Of a DNA stretch of 39,984 nucleotides, positions 1-8,787 are shown piece by piece. A program made the position numbers and the translations under genes. Under the pieces are notes generated by a model. The model had not been told where the DNA came from. It saw only the letters and a program-made list of their open reading frames with translations, and did no database searches. The stretch covers positions 1-39,984 of the forward strand of contig JAITXV010000033.1 in NCBI GenBank assembly GCA_031284605.1, written 5' to 3'. Position 1 is the first letter of the stretch, and every line of letters starts with the position of its first letter. The DNA comes from Acholeplasmatales bacterium. GTDB taxonomy: Bacteria; Bacillota_I; Bacilli_A; Acholeplasmatales; Acholeplasmataceae.

Positions 1-1
1 G

Positions 2-895
2 AAAGAAGATTTTGTTTTAATCCACGATGCTGCTAGACCACTTATTACTTCATCTTTAATTAAAAACATTTTAGAAATTGATTATAATTTTTATAACTGC
101 GCTGTTGTTTGTAAAAATATAAGCAATTCATTGTTTGATAAACAAAAAAGAACCCACTTAGATAGAAATAATTTTTTATCATTAGAAACCCCTCAGGTTT
201 TTAAGGTAACTGATATAAAAACAGCTTATGACAATATAGATGATAATATGGTGTTTTATGACGATTTAAGCGTGTTATTAAACACTTTCCCTAACAAAAG
301 CATAAACTACTTCATCTATAATGAAAATAACTTAAAATTAACTTATGAGAGTGATTTTTATTTAATTAGTAATTTACTTCACGGTATTGATAATACAAAT
401 TATATTTATAAGATTGGTTATTCTTATGATTTTCATAAATTAGTTAAAAATAGGAAACTAATACTAGGAGGAATAGAAATTCCTAGCGAAAAAGGCCTGC
501 TTGGTCATAGTGACGCAGATTGTTTATTGCATGCAATAGCAGAAAGTTTTCTAGGAGCATTAAGCTTAGGGGATTTAGGAAAGTACTATCCTGATACAAA
601 TATAGCATTTTTGAACAAAGATTCTAAAGAAATCTTAAAAGAGATATATAATATAATAATATCTAATGGATTTTTAATAAACAATATAGATTGTATGGTT
701 CATTTAGAAAAACCAAAATTAGGTATGTATATAGATAAACAAAAATTAACAATAGCATCTATATTAGCTATAGATCCTTCATTAATTAGTATAAAAGCTA
801 CTACTAATGAAAGAGTTGGATTAGTAGGAAAAGAAAAAGGTATAGCTTGTAGTGTGATGACGTTATTAAGAAAAGAGGTAAAAAATGGTAATTGA
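2..895 (+). CDS. ispDF: Bifunctional IspD-IspF (MEP isoprenoid pathway), 5' end outside the window
   Basis: The frame is open from base 2 and no start is visible, so the N-terminal half of the IspD domain lies upstream. The visible IspD part has IHDAARP (visible residues 7-13) and ETPQ (about 62-65), both IspD hallmarks (2-C-methyl-D-erythritol 4-phosphate cytidylyltransferase). The same frame continues into a complete IspF domain (2-C-methyl-D-erythritol 2,4-cyclodiphosphate synthase): the metal site D-F-H near 143-145, GHSDAD near 168-173, LGDLGKYYPDT and the C-terminal KATTNERVG. The two halves catalyse non-consecutive cytosolic steps of isoprenoid precursor synthesis. A TTG at 131 could be mistaken for a start, but the IspD motifs upstream of it rule that out. 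It ends in TGA and overlaps yutD by 11 bases. Confidence 0.93.
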   Translation, partial: KEDFVLIHDAARPLITSSLIKNILEIDYNFYNCAVVCKNISNSLFDKQKRTHLDRNNFLSLETPQVFKVTDIKTAYDNIDDNMVFYDDLSVLLNTFPNKSINYFIYNENNLKLTYESDFYLISNLLHGIDNTNYIYKIGYSYDFHKLVKNRKLILGGIEIPSEKGLLGHSDADCLLHAIAESFLGALSLGDLGKYYPDTNIAFLNKDSKEILKEIYNIIISNGFLINNIDCMVHLEKPKLGMYIDKQKLTIASILAIDPSLISIKATTNERVGLVGKEKGIACSVMTLLRKEVKNGN

Positions 896-1166
896 TACGA
901 AATATGGACAATTTGAGTTAGTAAAAAATTATAAAGATGCTTTTAATATAACTGCATTTGAGACTAGGTATGTAGATGTGGCTTTTGATAGATATTCCTA
1001 TATTTTAGGTGATATAGCCATTGATAGTGTAAATGGTAATAAACTAAGATTAAAAGGTTTTTCTACTAATGAAAAAAGTGTTAGTTCTTACAAGAAGATA
1101 CCTGATTATTTAGCAGAATACTGCAATGTAGATGCTGCTTATTATATATTAAGGAGAATAAAATAA
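885..1166 (+). CDS. yutD: YutD family protein (DUF1027)
   Basis: A 93-residue protein of the YutD/DUF1027 family, widespread in Bacillota and of unknown function. What I recognise is the order of conserved blocks: NYKDAFN near the start, FETRY...DRYSYILGD, then LRLKGF, and the C-terminal IPDYLAEYCN with a following aromatic stretch. It has no signal peptide or membrane segment, so it is cytosolic. The ATG overlaps the end of ispDF and the next gene starts directly after its stop, so it is translated within the same operon. The assignment to the family is firm; a molecular role cannot be given. Confidence 0.85.
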   Translation: MVIDTKYGQFELVKNYKDAFNITAFETRYVDVAFDRYSYILGDIAIDSVNGNKLRLKGFSTNEKSVSSYKKIPDYLAEYCNVDAAYYILRRIK

Positions 1167-1167
1167 A

Positions 1168-1479
1168 ATGGCAGTAGATTTAAAAAAACAATATGATTTA
1201 GTTGTGGAATACATTAGTCAAATAACTCCTTATATAAAAAGAGATGGTGGAGATTTAAGTATAACTAAAATAGAAGATGGAATAGTTTATATTAAAATGT
1301 TTGGGGCGTGTATTGAATGTAAAAGTTTAGATATAACCTTAAAAGATGGAATTGAGGCTATGCTTATTGAGAATGTAGAAGGTATTATAGGTGTTACATT
1401 AGATAACGAAGATATAACTACTGACCAATATTTAGATTCACTTTTTGATGAAGCTGAAAATAAAACAAATAAGAAATAA
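1168..1479 (+). CDS. NifU C-terminal-domain Fe-S scaffold protein
   Basis: A 103-residue single-domain protein resembling the NifU C-terminal (Nfu) domain, which carries or transfers iron-sulfur clusters in the cytosol. The diagnostic stretch is RDGGDLS followed by GACIECKSLDITLKDGIE, where C-I-E-C supplies the CxxC pair that binds a cluster between two subunits; the usual family form is GACxxCPSS. The C-terminal 25 residues are acidic and polar and probably disordered. It sits one base after yutD, with an AAGGAG ribosome binding site (1151-1156) inside the end of yutD. The Bacillus counterpart is YutI. Fe-S clients elsewhere in this window include the ferredoxin-fused reductase at 31645-32763. 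Confidence 0.87.
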   Translation: MAVDLKKQYDLVVEYISQITPYIKRDGGDLSITKIEDGIVYIKMFGACIECKSLDITLKDGIEAMLIENVEGIIGVTLDNEDITTDQYLDSLFDEAENKTNKK

Positions 1480-1492
1480 GGAGATATAAGAA

Positions 1493-2773
1493 ATGAAAGA
1501 AAAAATAACAGTTAATAAACAATACTTATTACCGTTTTTAAAAGAAGATTATCATGTGTACCAGGCTAAAGTTAAAGAAATCCATAATGGATTAATTGCT
1601 AAGACTTTACTAGGTAGTGATTTTTTAGGATGGCTAGATTTACCTGTTAATCCAAAAACAGAAGAAATTAATTTTATTAAAGATTTTTCTAAAAAAATAA
1701 GAAAAGAAAAAGCATATTTAGTAGTAATAGGGATTGGAGGATCTTATTTAGGAGCTAAAGCAGCTATTAGTTTTTTAGCTAAACCTTTTAGTTCTTCTAA
1801 AGTAATATTTGCAGGATATAACACAAAAGGTGAATATTTAGAAGGTTTATGTAAGTTTTTACAAAATAAAGACTTTTATATTAATATTATTTCTAAAAGT
1901 GGAACTACTTTAGAACCTGCTCTTAGCTTTAGAGTAATAAAAAATTTATTAGCTAAAAAATACCCAGATACTTGGAAAGAAAGAATAGTAGCTACTACTG
2001 ATAAAGCAAGAGGCGCATTATATACTGAAAGTGTTAATAACGGATATACTAAACTAGTAATAGAAGATAATGTAGGAGGCAGATATTCTGTTTTAAGCGC
2101 TGTTGGATTATTAGCTGCTAGCGTTTATGGTATAAACATAGATAAACTATTAAAAGGTGCATTAGATGCATACAAAGATTTACTTAATCCATCACTTGAT
2201 AAAAATGATGCATATTTTTATGCGGTTGCTAGATATATGCTATATAAGGATAATAAAGTTACTGAGTTATTAATTAATTATGATGAATCACTAAATTATT
2301 TATCTGAATGGAGTAAACAGTTATTTTGTGAATCTGAAGGTAAAGATAAAAAAGGATTATTAGTTGGAAGTATGAGTTATACAACTGATTTACATAGTTT
2401 AGGTCAATATGTACAAGACGGATTAAGAAATGTGTTTGAGACTATTTACAATGTAGAAAACGTTAGCACAGATTATTTAATTAGTGAAGATGATAAAAAT
2501 TATGATAAATTAAATTCTCTTGCAGGTAAACATTTTAAGGATATAACAGGAGCTGCTATGCAAGGAGTAATAAATGCTCACACAGAAGGCGGAGTACCTA
2601 ATATTATTATTAATATACCTTCTAAAAATGCATATTGTTTAGGTTATTTGTTTTACTTTTTAGAAAAAGCTTGTGCTATTAGTGCTCATCTTTTAGAAGT
2701 TAATCCATTTAATCAGCCAGGTGTTGAAAGTTATAAAAAAGAAATGTTTAAGCTCTTAGGACTACTCAAATAA
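1493..2773 (+). CDS. pgi: Glucose-6-phosphate isomerase
   Basis: A 426-residue phosphoglucose isomerase interconverting glucose 6-phosphate and fructose 6-phosphate in glycolysis. Visible family features are IGIGGSYLG (79-87), the phosphate-binding SKSGTT (134-139), VGGRYSVLSAVG (194-205), the catalytic region around CESEGK (near 277) and HTEGGVPN toward the C-terminus. The length fits the short bacterial form (about 430-450 residues). The start is set by an AAGGAG site a few bases upstream of the ATG. It lies in the same direction as the Nfu gene before it (13-base gap) and tsaE after it (5-base gap), so one operon is likely. Confidence 0.96.
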   Translation: MKEKITVNKQYLLPFLKEDYHVYQAKVKEIHNGLIAKTLLGSDFLGWLDLPVNPKTEEINFIKDFSKKIRKEKAYLVVIGIGGSYLGAKAAISFLAKPFSSSKVIFAGYNTKGEYLEGLCKFLQNKDFYINIISKSGTTLEPALSFRVIKNLLAKKYPDTWKERIVATTDKARGALYTESVNNGYTKLVIEDNVGGRYSVLSAVGLLAASVYGINIDKLLKGALDAYKDLLNPSLDKNDAYFYAVARYMLYKDNKVTELLINYDESLNYLSEWSKQLFCESEGKDKKGLLVGSMSYTTDLHSLGQYVQDGLRNVFETIYNVENVSTDYLISEDDKNYDKLNSLAGKHFKDITGAAMQGVINAHTEGGVPNIIINIPSKNAYCLGYLFYFLEKACAISAHLLEVNPFNQPGVESYKKEMFKLLGLLK

Positions 2774-2778
2774 AAATA

Positions 2779-3228
2779 ATGAAAAAGATATTTAGTGGAA
2801 TAGGTACTATAGAACTTACTAAAAGAGTTGCGTACCTAATAAGTAAACAAATAGTTGAGGGTGATTGTATTTTACTTGGGGGAGATTTAGGAAGTGGTAA
2901 AACTACTTTTACTAAATTTTTAGGAGAATTTTTAGGAATAAAAGAAATCATTTCTTCTCCTACCTTTACTATATTAAAACAATATGAAACAAAAAAATTT
3001 ACATTTAATCATTTTGATTTTTATCGTTTATCAAATGATAAAGATAATGATTTTGATTTTATTGATTATATTGAAGATAAGAAAAGTGTTTCAGTGATAG
3101 AATGGTATAATCAATATGAAAAAATTTTACCAACGCAATATATATTAATAAATTTTAAAGAAATTGGAGAAAATAGATTAATAGAAGTTTTTTCTAGTAA
3201 CCACATAGAGAGCATAGAAAATGAATAG
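2779..3228 (+). CDS. tsaE: tRNA t6A biosynthesis ATPase TsaE
   Basis: A 149-residue P-loop protein of the TsaE/YjeE family, the ATPase that works with TsaB and TsaD to make N6-threonylcarbamoyladenosine at position 37 of ANN-reading tRNAs. The Walker A loop GDLGSGKTT (35-43) is followed by SSPTFTILKQYE and HFDFYRL, the typical family blocks, and an EWYNQYEKILP segment. The length is standard. The gene follows pgi by 5 bases and its end overlaps the tsaB-rimI fusion by 8 bases, so the three t6A genes are co-translated. Confidence 0.94.
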   Translation: MKKIFSGIGTIELTKRVAYLISKQIVEGDCILLGGDLGSGKTTFTKFLGEFLGIKEIISSPTFTILKQYETKKFTFNHFDFYRLSNDKDNDFDFIDYIEDKKSVSVIEWYNQYEKILPTQYILINFKEIGENRLIEVFSSNHIESIENE

Positions 3229-4234
3229 ACTGTTTCTTGATACATCAAACAATTTTAGTTATATAGCTTTAACTAAAGATAACAATTTAATAGACTTTTT
3301 TGTAAGGGTTCAAAAAAATGATTTAGCCGCTTATTTTACTAATGATATTAATAATTTGTTAGTTAAAAACAATTTGACTGTTAAAGACATAGAAGGGATA
3401 ATAGTAGGGGTAGGACCTGGAAGTTATACAGGGTTAAGGATAGCTATAACTAACGCTAAAATGTTAGCTTATTTTTTGAATATTAAATTGTTTACAGTGT
3501 CTAGTTTGTTTTTACTTACTAGTGGTTATGATAAAGTATTGGCTTATGAGGATGCTAGAAATAACAATTATTTTATAGGAGTATATGAAAAAAATAAAAC
3601 TATAGTTAAAGATGGTTTTTATAATATTAATTTTTTAAGTGCTAAAAATTACCAAAAAGTTTTGATAAGTGATGAAACTTATAAAGTAGATGTAAAAAAA
3701 GTAATTAAAAAAGCTAAAGAAAATGATAATTTTATTTTGTTAGAACCTTCCTATCTTAGAGAAACTGAAGCACAAAGAAATCTTAGTAATTCTAGTGTTA
3801 GATGCTGTATAAGGAAAACAATAGTTTTAGATTATAATCAAATAATTGATATTGAAAAAGAAAGTTTTGGTAATGATGTAAACTATATTGATTCTTATTT
3901 TGATAATAACAAAAATATATTACAAGCATTTTCTTTTATAGAAAATGGCATTTTAAAAGGATATATTTTATATTCTGTTAATAATGATACTGCTTGGATT
4001 GTTTCTATAGCAGTCAAAAATGAATACAAATGTGCGGGTATTGGTACTAAACTAATAAATAAAATAAAAATAAGAAAAAATATAAACAGTATCGGGTTAG
4101 ATGTTAGATTTGATAACTTAAACGCTATTGGGTTTTATACCAAAAATGGTTTTAAATATTTTAAAACAGTCGCTTCATATTATCAAAATCCCGTTTGTGA
4201 TTCGCGTGTTTTTATTTGGGAGAAAAAAATATGA
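3221..4234 (+). CDS. tsaB: TsaB-RimI fusion: t6A synthesis partner joined to a GNAT acetyltransferase
   Basis: One 337-residue protein with two domains. Residues 1 to about 190 are TsaB: LDTSNN at the N-terminus and GVGPGSYTGLRI (64-74), the ASKHA-fold signature. TsaB lacks catalysis itself and dimerises with TsaD. Residues from about 195 to the end look like a GNAT acetyltransferase of the RimI type, with the acetyl-CoA loop around AGIGTKL (about 272) and a C-terminal LNAIGFYTKNGF block. RimI acetylates the N-terminus of ribosomal protein S18; that substrate is taken from the family and is not shown here. tsaB and rimI are separate neighbouring genes in many bacteria. The stop overlaps the tsaD start as ATGA. 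Confidence 0.9.
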   Translation: MNRLFLDTSNNFSYIALTKDNNLIDFFVRVQKNDLAAYFTNDINNLLVKNNLTVKDIEGIIVGVGPGSYTGLRIAITNAKMLAYFLNIKLFTVSSLFLLTSGYDKVLAYEDARNNNYFIGVYEKNKTIVKDGFYNINFLSAKNYQKVLISDETYKVDVKKVIKKAKENDNFILLEPSYLRETEAQRNLSNSSVRCCIRKTIVLDYNQIIDIEKESFGNDVNYIDSYFDNNKNILQAFSFIENGILKGYILYSVNNDTAWIVSIAVKNEYKCAGIGTKLINKIKIRKNINSIGLDVRFDNLNAIGFYTKNGFKYFKTVASYYQNPVCDSRVFIWEKKI

Positions 4235-5232
4235 TTATATTATCAGTTGAAACAAGTTGTGATGAAACAAGTGTAGCTATTAGTATAGACGGGAAACAAA
4301 TTTTATCGAATATAGTTTTATCACAAATAGATATACATACTTTATATGGTGGCGTAGTTCCTGAGATAGCTAGTAGGAACCACACTAAATTTGTTCTTGA
4401 AGTTTTTATTAGGGCTATAAATGAAGCTAAAATAAAAATAAGCGATATTAACCTAATAGCAGTAACAAATGGTCCTGGATTAATGGGTTCTTTGTTAGTT
4501 GGAGTAAGTGCTGCTTTAGCATTTGGGTTAGCTAATAACATAAAAGTCATAGGAGTAAACCATTTATTAGGTCATATTTTTTCATCTAACATCGATAATG
4601 ATATAGTTTTCCCTGCTGTTAGTTTATTAGTAAGCGGAGGACACACTGATTTAATATACTTAGAAGATTATTATACTTATAAAGTTTTAGGAGTTACATT
4701 AGATGATGCAGTTGGTGAAACTTATGACAAAGTAGCACGTATATTAGGTTTAGGTTATCCTGGAGGTCCTATAATAGATAAGGAAGCTAAAAAGGGAGTA
4801 TCTAATATTAAGTTTCCAGTACCTAAAGTGGATTTACCATACCATTTTAGTTTTTCAGGGTTAAAAAGTGCAGTATTAAATAAATATAATAGTGACATTA
4901 AAACAAATGAGAAAATAAATATAAGCGATTATGCATCAAGCTTTCAAGATTCTGTATTAAAACAATTATTAAGTAATACTAAAAAGGCTGTAAATGAATA
5001 TAAAGTTAATACTTTAATTTTAGCAGGTGGTGTTAGTGCTAATTCTGCACTAAGAGAGTTATTTAAAAATGAATTTTCTAATATCAATTTATTAATACCT
5101 AAATTTGCGTATTGTACTGATAACGCAGCTATGATTGGAAGAGCTGGATATTTGATGTATTTGAAAAATAAAAAAACAAATGATGAATATATTTTGAAAA
5201 CATATTCAACTGCTAGATTTAGTGACTTATAA
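4231..5232 (+). CDS. tsaD: tRNA N6-threonylcarbamoyladenosine transferase TsaD
   Basis: A 333-residue TsaD (Kae1/YgjD family), the catalytic subunit that transfers threonylcarbamoyl to A37 of tRNA. The start ETSCDETSVAI, the metal-binding pair H111 and H115 in NHLLGH, SGGHTDL, FSFSGLKSAV, and the C-terminal CTDNAAMIGRAG are all present. I use ATG 4231 and not the upstream TTG at 4216: a GGGAG site lies about 8 bases before the ATG, and the protein then begins at the conserved position. It overlaps the tsaB-rimI stop by 4 bases (ATGA). The whole tsaE/tsaB-rimI/tsaD set is therefore contiguous. Confidence 0.96.
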   Translation: MIILSVETSCDETSVAISIDGKQILSNIVLSQIDIHTLYGGVVPEIASRNHTKFVLEVFIRAINEAKIKISDINLIAVTNGPGLMGSLLVGVSAALAFGLANNIKVIGVNHLLGHIFSSNIDNDIVFPAVSLLVSGGHTDLIYLEDYYTYKVLGVTLDDAVGETYDKVARILGLGYPGGPIIDKEAKKGVSNIKFPVPKVDLPYHFSFSGLKSAVLNKYNSDIKTNEKINISDYASSFQDSVLKQLLSNTKKAVNEYKVNTLILAGGVSANSALRELFKNEFSNINLLIPKFAYCTDNAAMIGRAGYLMYLKNKKTNDEYILKTYSTARFSDL

Positions 5233-5246
5233 ATATATATTTATAA
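5227..5246. repeat. 20-bp perfect AT-only palindrome over the tsaD stop codon
   Basis: The bases form a perfect self-complementary 20-mer of only A and T that includes the tsaD TAA. It could be a weak hairpin or a cruciform-prone spot at the end of the operon, but there is no clear T-run behind it and in such AT-rich DNA it may be chance. Confidence 0.35.
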
Positions 5247-5299
5247 AATAGACATTTTTGTGCATTTATATGATATTTTATCAAACTAAGTGCTGTACT

Positions 5300-5309
5300 A
5301 TGGTATAAT
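5300..5309 (+). promoter_or_regulatory. Extended -10 promoter for the 5347 gene
   Basis: ATGGTATAAT is a perfect TATAAT preceded by TGn, 37 bases before the start of the membrane protein gene. The base positions 17 upstream (5281-5286, TCAAAC) are a poor -35, as at the other promoters in this window. An AACGGAGG ribosome binding site lies between it and the ATG at 5347. Confidence 0.7.
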
Positions 5310-5346
5310 TAAGTTGTTATAAAAAAATATAACGGAGGAATTACAT

Positions 5347-7086
5347 ATGTGGAGAATAATTAAATTTATAATAATAGGAATAGTAATAATAATAGTAGGA
5401 GTTCCATTAGCTATTGTATTATCTTTATGGAAAACATATACACCACCAACTATAGAAAGTAATGGAAAAGATTCTGCTTTAGAAGGTATTTATAGTAGTA
5501 TTGATAGTTTTTTAGCTAATCAAACTGTAAATGCAAAAAATACTCTTGAATTAGGTGTTCAAGAAGATCCTATTAACTATGAAATTAAAGCTATATTAGA
5601 TAAAGTTCTTGAAGACAGAATACAAATAAGCTATTTAGAAATAAAAGGTGCTTGGGTTATTTTTGATGAAAATAAAATAACTATTGAAGCTGGTGCTAAA
5701 TTTGGTTTTTATAATTCTGGAGTAACTATTGTGTTAATCCCTGATTTAAGCACACCAAATTATACTTTAGAATTAAAAACTTTAAAAATAGGAAACTTAA
5801 ATTTAAAATTATTCAAATGGGTTGGAGATATAGTTGTAAATGCAATATTTAAGAAAAATATAAGTGCACTAGTAGAAGATTTCCTAACTGTAGAAATAGA
5901 TAATGAAGATATTACATTAGCTGAAGTAGATTTTGATCATTACATCGTATCTGCCTCAAGAGATAATTTAGTTAAATTAGCTACTAAATATTTACCTAGC
6001 CAATATGAAGGTATAATAGGCTTAGGAAAGTCAATCATATTTGACCAAGGAATGTTAGATATATTATTCCATAAAGGTCTTGTGGGTGCAGGAATAAATT
6101 TAGGAAATATTAGAGATACATCTTATAATGAAATACCTGAATACCTTAAATTTAACAGCGAAGATGCGATGATTAATTATATTAAAGTTATGACAACTAC
6201 TATGTTATTATCAAGTATATTGTTCCCTAACAGTGATGGTAAGAGTTTTATGACTATCGATCAACTAAGTTTTAATAGAGTAATAGATTTCTATTTAAGA
6301 GATACAGAAATATTCCCTATTAATTATGCGGTTGGACCAAACGATGCTCATAGTTATTCAGTTGAAGGAATGGTACCTTATGTTGATATTACAAATGGAG
6401 CTTTATATTTAAAAGTAAGTATTGCAGTGTATACCGAAGAATCAAAAGCTTTAGGAAGTGTATTTAGAACAAGTATACTTTTAGATGCAACTCCTGTAAT
6501 AGAAAATGATGATCCCGCTACAAGCGTTGATGAATCAAATTGCTTAATTTTACAAATTGGTAACAATATTAAAATAGGTGATGGACTAGATATCGATATT
6601 GATGAAATATATAGTCTAATTAAGGATTTATTAGGTAATGCAACTTCTGGTGCTAGTGAATTTTTTGATATAGACAAGAAACAAATTAAATTAGAAGGAT
6701 TTAAAGATTATTTCTCTTCTTCATATTTAGCTTATGATGGAATGAGTGTTGAAGAAGGAATGTTTAAAGTTTATTTAACTCCAAATCCTGAAAACGACCC
6801 TGATGATATTGAAGTTATTATTTTAATAGTAGAAAAAGTAAAACATTTATTAGAAGAAGGATTACTTGATGAACTTAATAATACATTCCCAAGTTTGGGT
6901 TTATATGAATTAGAAATTCTTGGTAATATGAATGCTTATGACGATGTTATTGGAAATTTAATTAATTTAACCGATAGTGAGAAAGAAGTTTTCTATAATA
7001 TAGTAACAGAAGCATTGGTTATAGCTATTATGAATGACCCAGCAATAACTGGTGAGTTAAGTGATTGGATAGGTTTTGGTAACTAA
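5347..7086 (+). CDS. Membrane-anchored protein of unknown function, 579 residues
   Basis: I do not recognise this protein with confidence. One N-terminal membrane helix (about residues 5-28, nearly all isoleucine and valine) is followed by roughly 550 residues predicted to lie outside the membrane. The region about 60-170 alternates short hydrophobic strands, in blocks such as ISYLEIKGAW and LELKTLKIGNLNLKL. That loosely recalls YpmS/DUF2140 and other elongated beta lipid-binding proteins, but this is only pattern resemblance. There is no lipobox, so it would be anchored by the helix itself. It is monocistronic: its own extended -10 promoter is at 5300-5309 and a strong hairpin follows at 7100-7133. 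A good AACGGAGG site fixes the start. Confidence 0.85.
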   Translation: MWRIIKFIIIGIVIIIVGVPLAIVLSLWKTYTPPTIESNGKDSALEGIYSSIDSFLANQTVNAKNTLELGVQEDPINYEIKAILDKVLEDRIQISYLEIKGAWVIFDENKITIEAGAKFGFYNSGVTIVLIPDLSTPNYTLELKTLKIGNLNLKLFKWVGDIVVNAIFKKNISALVEDFLTVEIDNEDITLAEVDFDHYIVSASRDNLVKLATKYLPSQYEGIIGLGKSIIFDQGMLDILFHKGLVGAGINLGNIRDTSYNEIPEYLKFNSEDAMINYIKVMTTTMLLSSILFPNSDGKSFMTIDQLSFNRVIDFYLRDTEIFPINYAVGPNDAHSYSVEGMVPYVDITNGALYLKVSIAVYTEESKALGSVFRTSILLDATPVIENDDPATSVDESNCLILQIGNNIKIGDGLDIDIDEIYSLIKDLLGNATSGASEFFDIDKKQIKLEGFKDYFSSSYLAYDGMSVEEGMFKVYLTPNPENDPDDIEVIILIVEKVKHLLEEGLLDELNNTFPSLGLYELEILGNMNAYDDVIGNLINLTDSEKEVFYNIVTEALVIAIMNDPAITGELSDWIGFGN

Positions 7087-7099
7087 AAAAAATATATAT

Positions 7100-7133
7100 A
7101 TAATAATAGGCAAGGCAACTTGCCTATTATTAT
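7100..7133. terminator. 15-bp perfect hairpin with GCAA loop
   Basis: Arms 7100-7114 and 7119-7133 are exact reverse complements and enclose GCAA, a GNRA tetraloop. The hairpin follows the 5347 gene by 13 bases and precedes glnS. There is no clean T-run on the plus strand; on the minus strand the tail is T-rich (complement of the A-run at 7085-7092). It most likely ends or stabilises the upstream transcript. Confidence 0.7.
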
Positions 7134-7155
7134 AACAAAATAAGGAAAAAAGATA

Positions 7156-8787
7156 ATGGAAAGTAATTTTATAAAAACATTTATTGAAGAAGATTTAAAA
7201 AATAATAAGTATAAAGAAATAGTAACACGTTTCCCGCCTGAACCAAATGGTTTTTTACATATAGGTCATGCAAGAGCTATTATTACTAATTTTGAATTAG
7301 CTGCAGATTTTAATGGATACACTAATTTGAGATATGATGACACTAACCCTTCAAAAGAAGACCTTGTTTATGTTGAAGCAATTAAGAATGATATTAAATG
7401 GTTAGGTTATGAACCAAAAAATGTATATTTCGCTAGTGATTATTTTAATGAAATGTATGAAAGAGCTGTTTTACTTATTAAAAAAGGAAAAGCTTACGTA
7501 GATAGTCAAACCGCTGAAGAAATAAGTGCTTCAAGGGGGAATTTAACTACTGTAGGAACTAATTCAATATACAGAGAAAGAAGTAAAGAAGAAAACTTAA
7601 AACTATTTGAAATAATGAAAAACGGTTTATGCGATGAAAAAACTTATGTTTTAAGAGCTAAAATTGATATGAGCAGTCCTAATATGAATTTAAGAGACCC
7701 AGTTATTTACAGAATAGTCAAAGAATCACATCACAGAACAAAAGATGCTTGGGTTATTTACCCAATGTATGATTTTGCTCATCCTATTGAAGATGCAATA
7801 GAAGGTATAAGCCATTCATTATGTAGTTTAGAATTTGAAGATCACAGACCTTTATATGATTGGGTGATAAGAGAATGTGAAATGCCAAATACTCCTAGAC
7901 AAATAGAGTTTGGAAGACTATCTATTGAAAATACTATAATGAGCAAAAGATATTTACGTGAATTAGTTGAAAGTAAAAAGGTAAGTGGTTGGGATGACCC
8001 AAGAATGCCTACTCTTTCTGGTTTAAGAAGAAGGGGTTTTACTCCAACTTCAATTAAAAACTTTATACTAAGTGTTGGGTTATCTAAAATTAATAGCACT
8101 ATGTCACTAGAGATGCTAGAAAGTGCGCTAAGAGAAGATTTAGTTTTAAAAACTAAAAGAGTTATGGCTGTTGTTAATCCTTTGAAAGTAACAATAACTA
8201 ACTATACTAAAAAAACCTTAGAAAAATACGAAGTTCCATATAACGCTGATAATTTAGAATTAGGTACTAAAAAAATATCTTTTGGTAAAGAATTATATAT
8301 AGAAAAAGAAGATTTTAGTATTATTAAAACTGATAATAAATTTAAAAGATTATATTTAGGTGGTGAAGTAAGATTACTTGGAATAGGCTATTTTATTAAG
8401 TGCAATGAAGTTGTTTATAACAGTGAAAATGAAATAGTTGAATTATTATGTACTTATGATAAAAATACTAAATCTGGAAGTAATTTTAGCCAAAGAAAAC
8501 CAAACGGAACTATTTCTTATGTTTGTAAGAGTGATAGTGCAAATGCTAGTTTTTATATGTATGAAAGTTTAATTGATAACGATATCCAAAGTGACAACAT
8601 CTTAGATAAATTTAATGAAAATTCTTGTGTTGTTAAAGAAGGATATGTTGAAAAAAATGTTAGTAAGAGTAAAGAAGAAGATAAATACCAAATTATTAGA
8701 AATGGATATTATGTCGTAGACAAAAATAGTACTAAAGATAATCTTATTTTTAACAAAATAGTATCTTTAAAATCTAGTTACAAATAA
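7156..8787 (+). CDS. glnS: Glutaminyl-tRNA synthetase
   Basis: A 543-residue class I aminoacyl-tRNA synthetase of the GlnRS type that charges tRNA-Gln directly. The N-terminal TRFPPEPNGFLHIGHARAI contains the HIGH motif (35-38), and MSKR (262-265) is the KMSKS counterpart. The block RFPPEPNG followed by RYDDTNP separates GlnRS from GluRS. The C-terminal half is the beta-barrel anticodon-binding region. Length fits the family (about 550). An AAGGAAAA site precedes the ATG. Its stop shares one base with the pcrA start (TAATG), so these two are translationally coupled. Having GlnRS implies the organism need not rely on the GatCAB route for glutamine, though gatCAB cannot be excluded outside this window. 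Confidence 0.96.
   Translation: MESNFIKTFIEEDLKNNKYKEIVTRFPPEPNGFLHIGHARAIITNFELAADFNGYTNLRYDDTNPSKEDLVYVEAIKNDIKWLGYEPKNVYFASDYFNEMYERAVLLIKKGKAYVDSQTAEEISASRGNLTTVGTNSIYRERSKEENLKLFEIMKNGLCDEKTYVLRAKIDMSSPNMNLRDPVIYRIVKESHHRTKDAWVIYPMYDFAHPIEDAIEGISHSLCSLEFEDHRPLYDWVIRECEMPNTPRQIEFGRLSIENTIMSKRYLRELVESKKVSGWDDPRMPTLSGLRRRGFTPTSIKNFILSVGLSKINSTMSLEMLESALREDLVLKTKRVMAVVNPLKVTITNYTKKTLEKYEVPYNADNLELGTKKISFGKELYIEKEDFSIIKTDNKFKRLYLGGEVRLLGIGYFIKCNEVVYNSENEIVELLCTYDKNTKSGSNFSQRKPNGTISYVCKSDSANASFYMYESLIDNDIQSDNILDKFNENSCVVKEGYVEKNVSKSKEEDKYQIIRNGYYVVDKNSTKDNLIFNKIVSLKSSYK

Noticed and set aside
885-895. TGA as tryptophan (Mycoplasma code)
   Set aside because: Several genes end properly at TGA, including ispDF and tsaB-rimI with gene overlaps, and tryptophan is encoded by TGG throughout.
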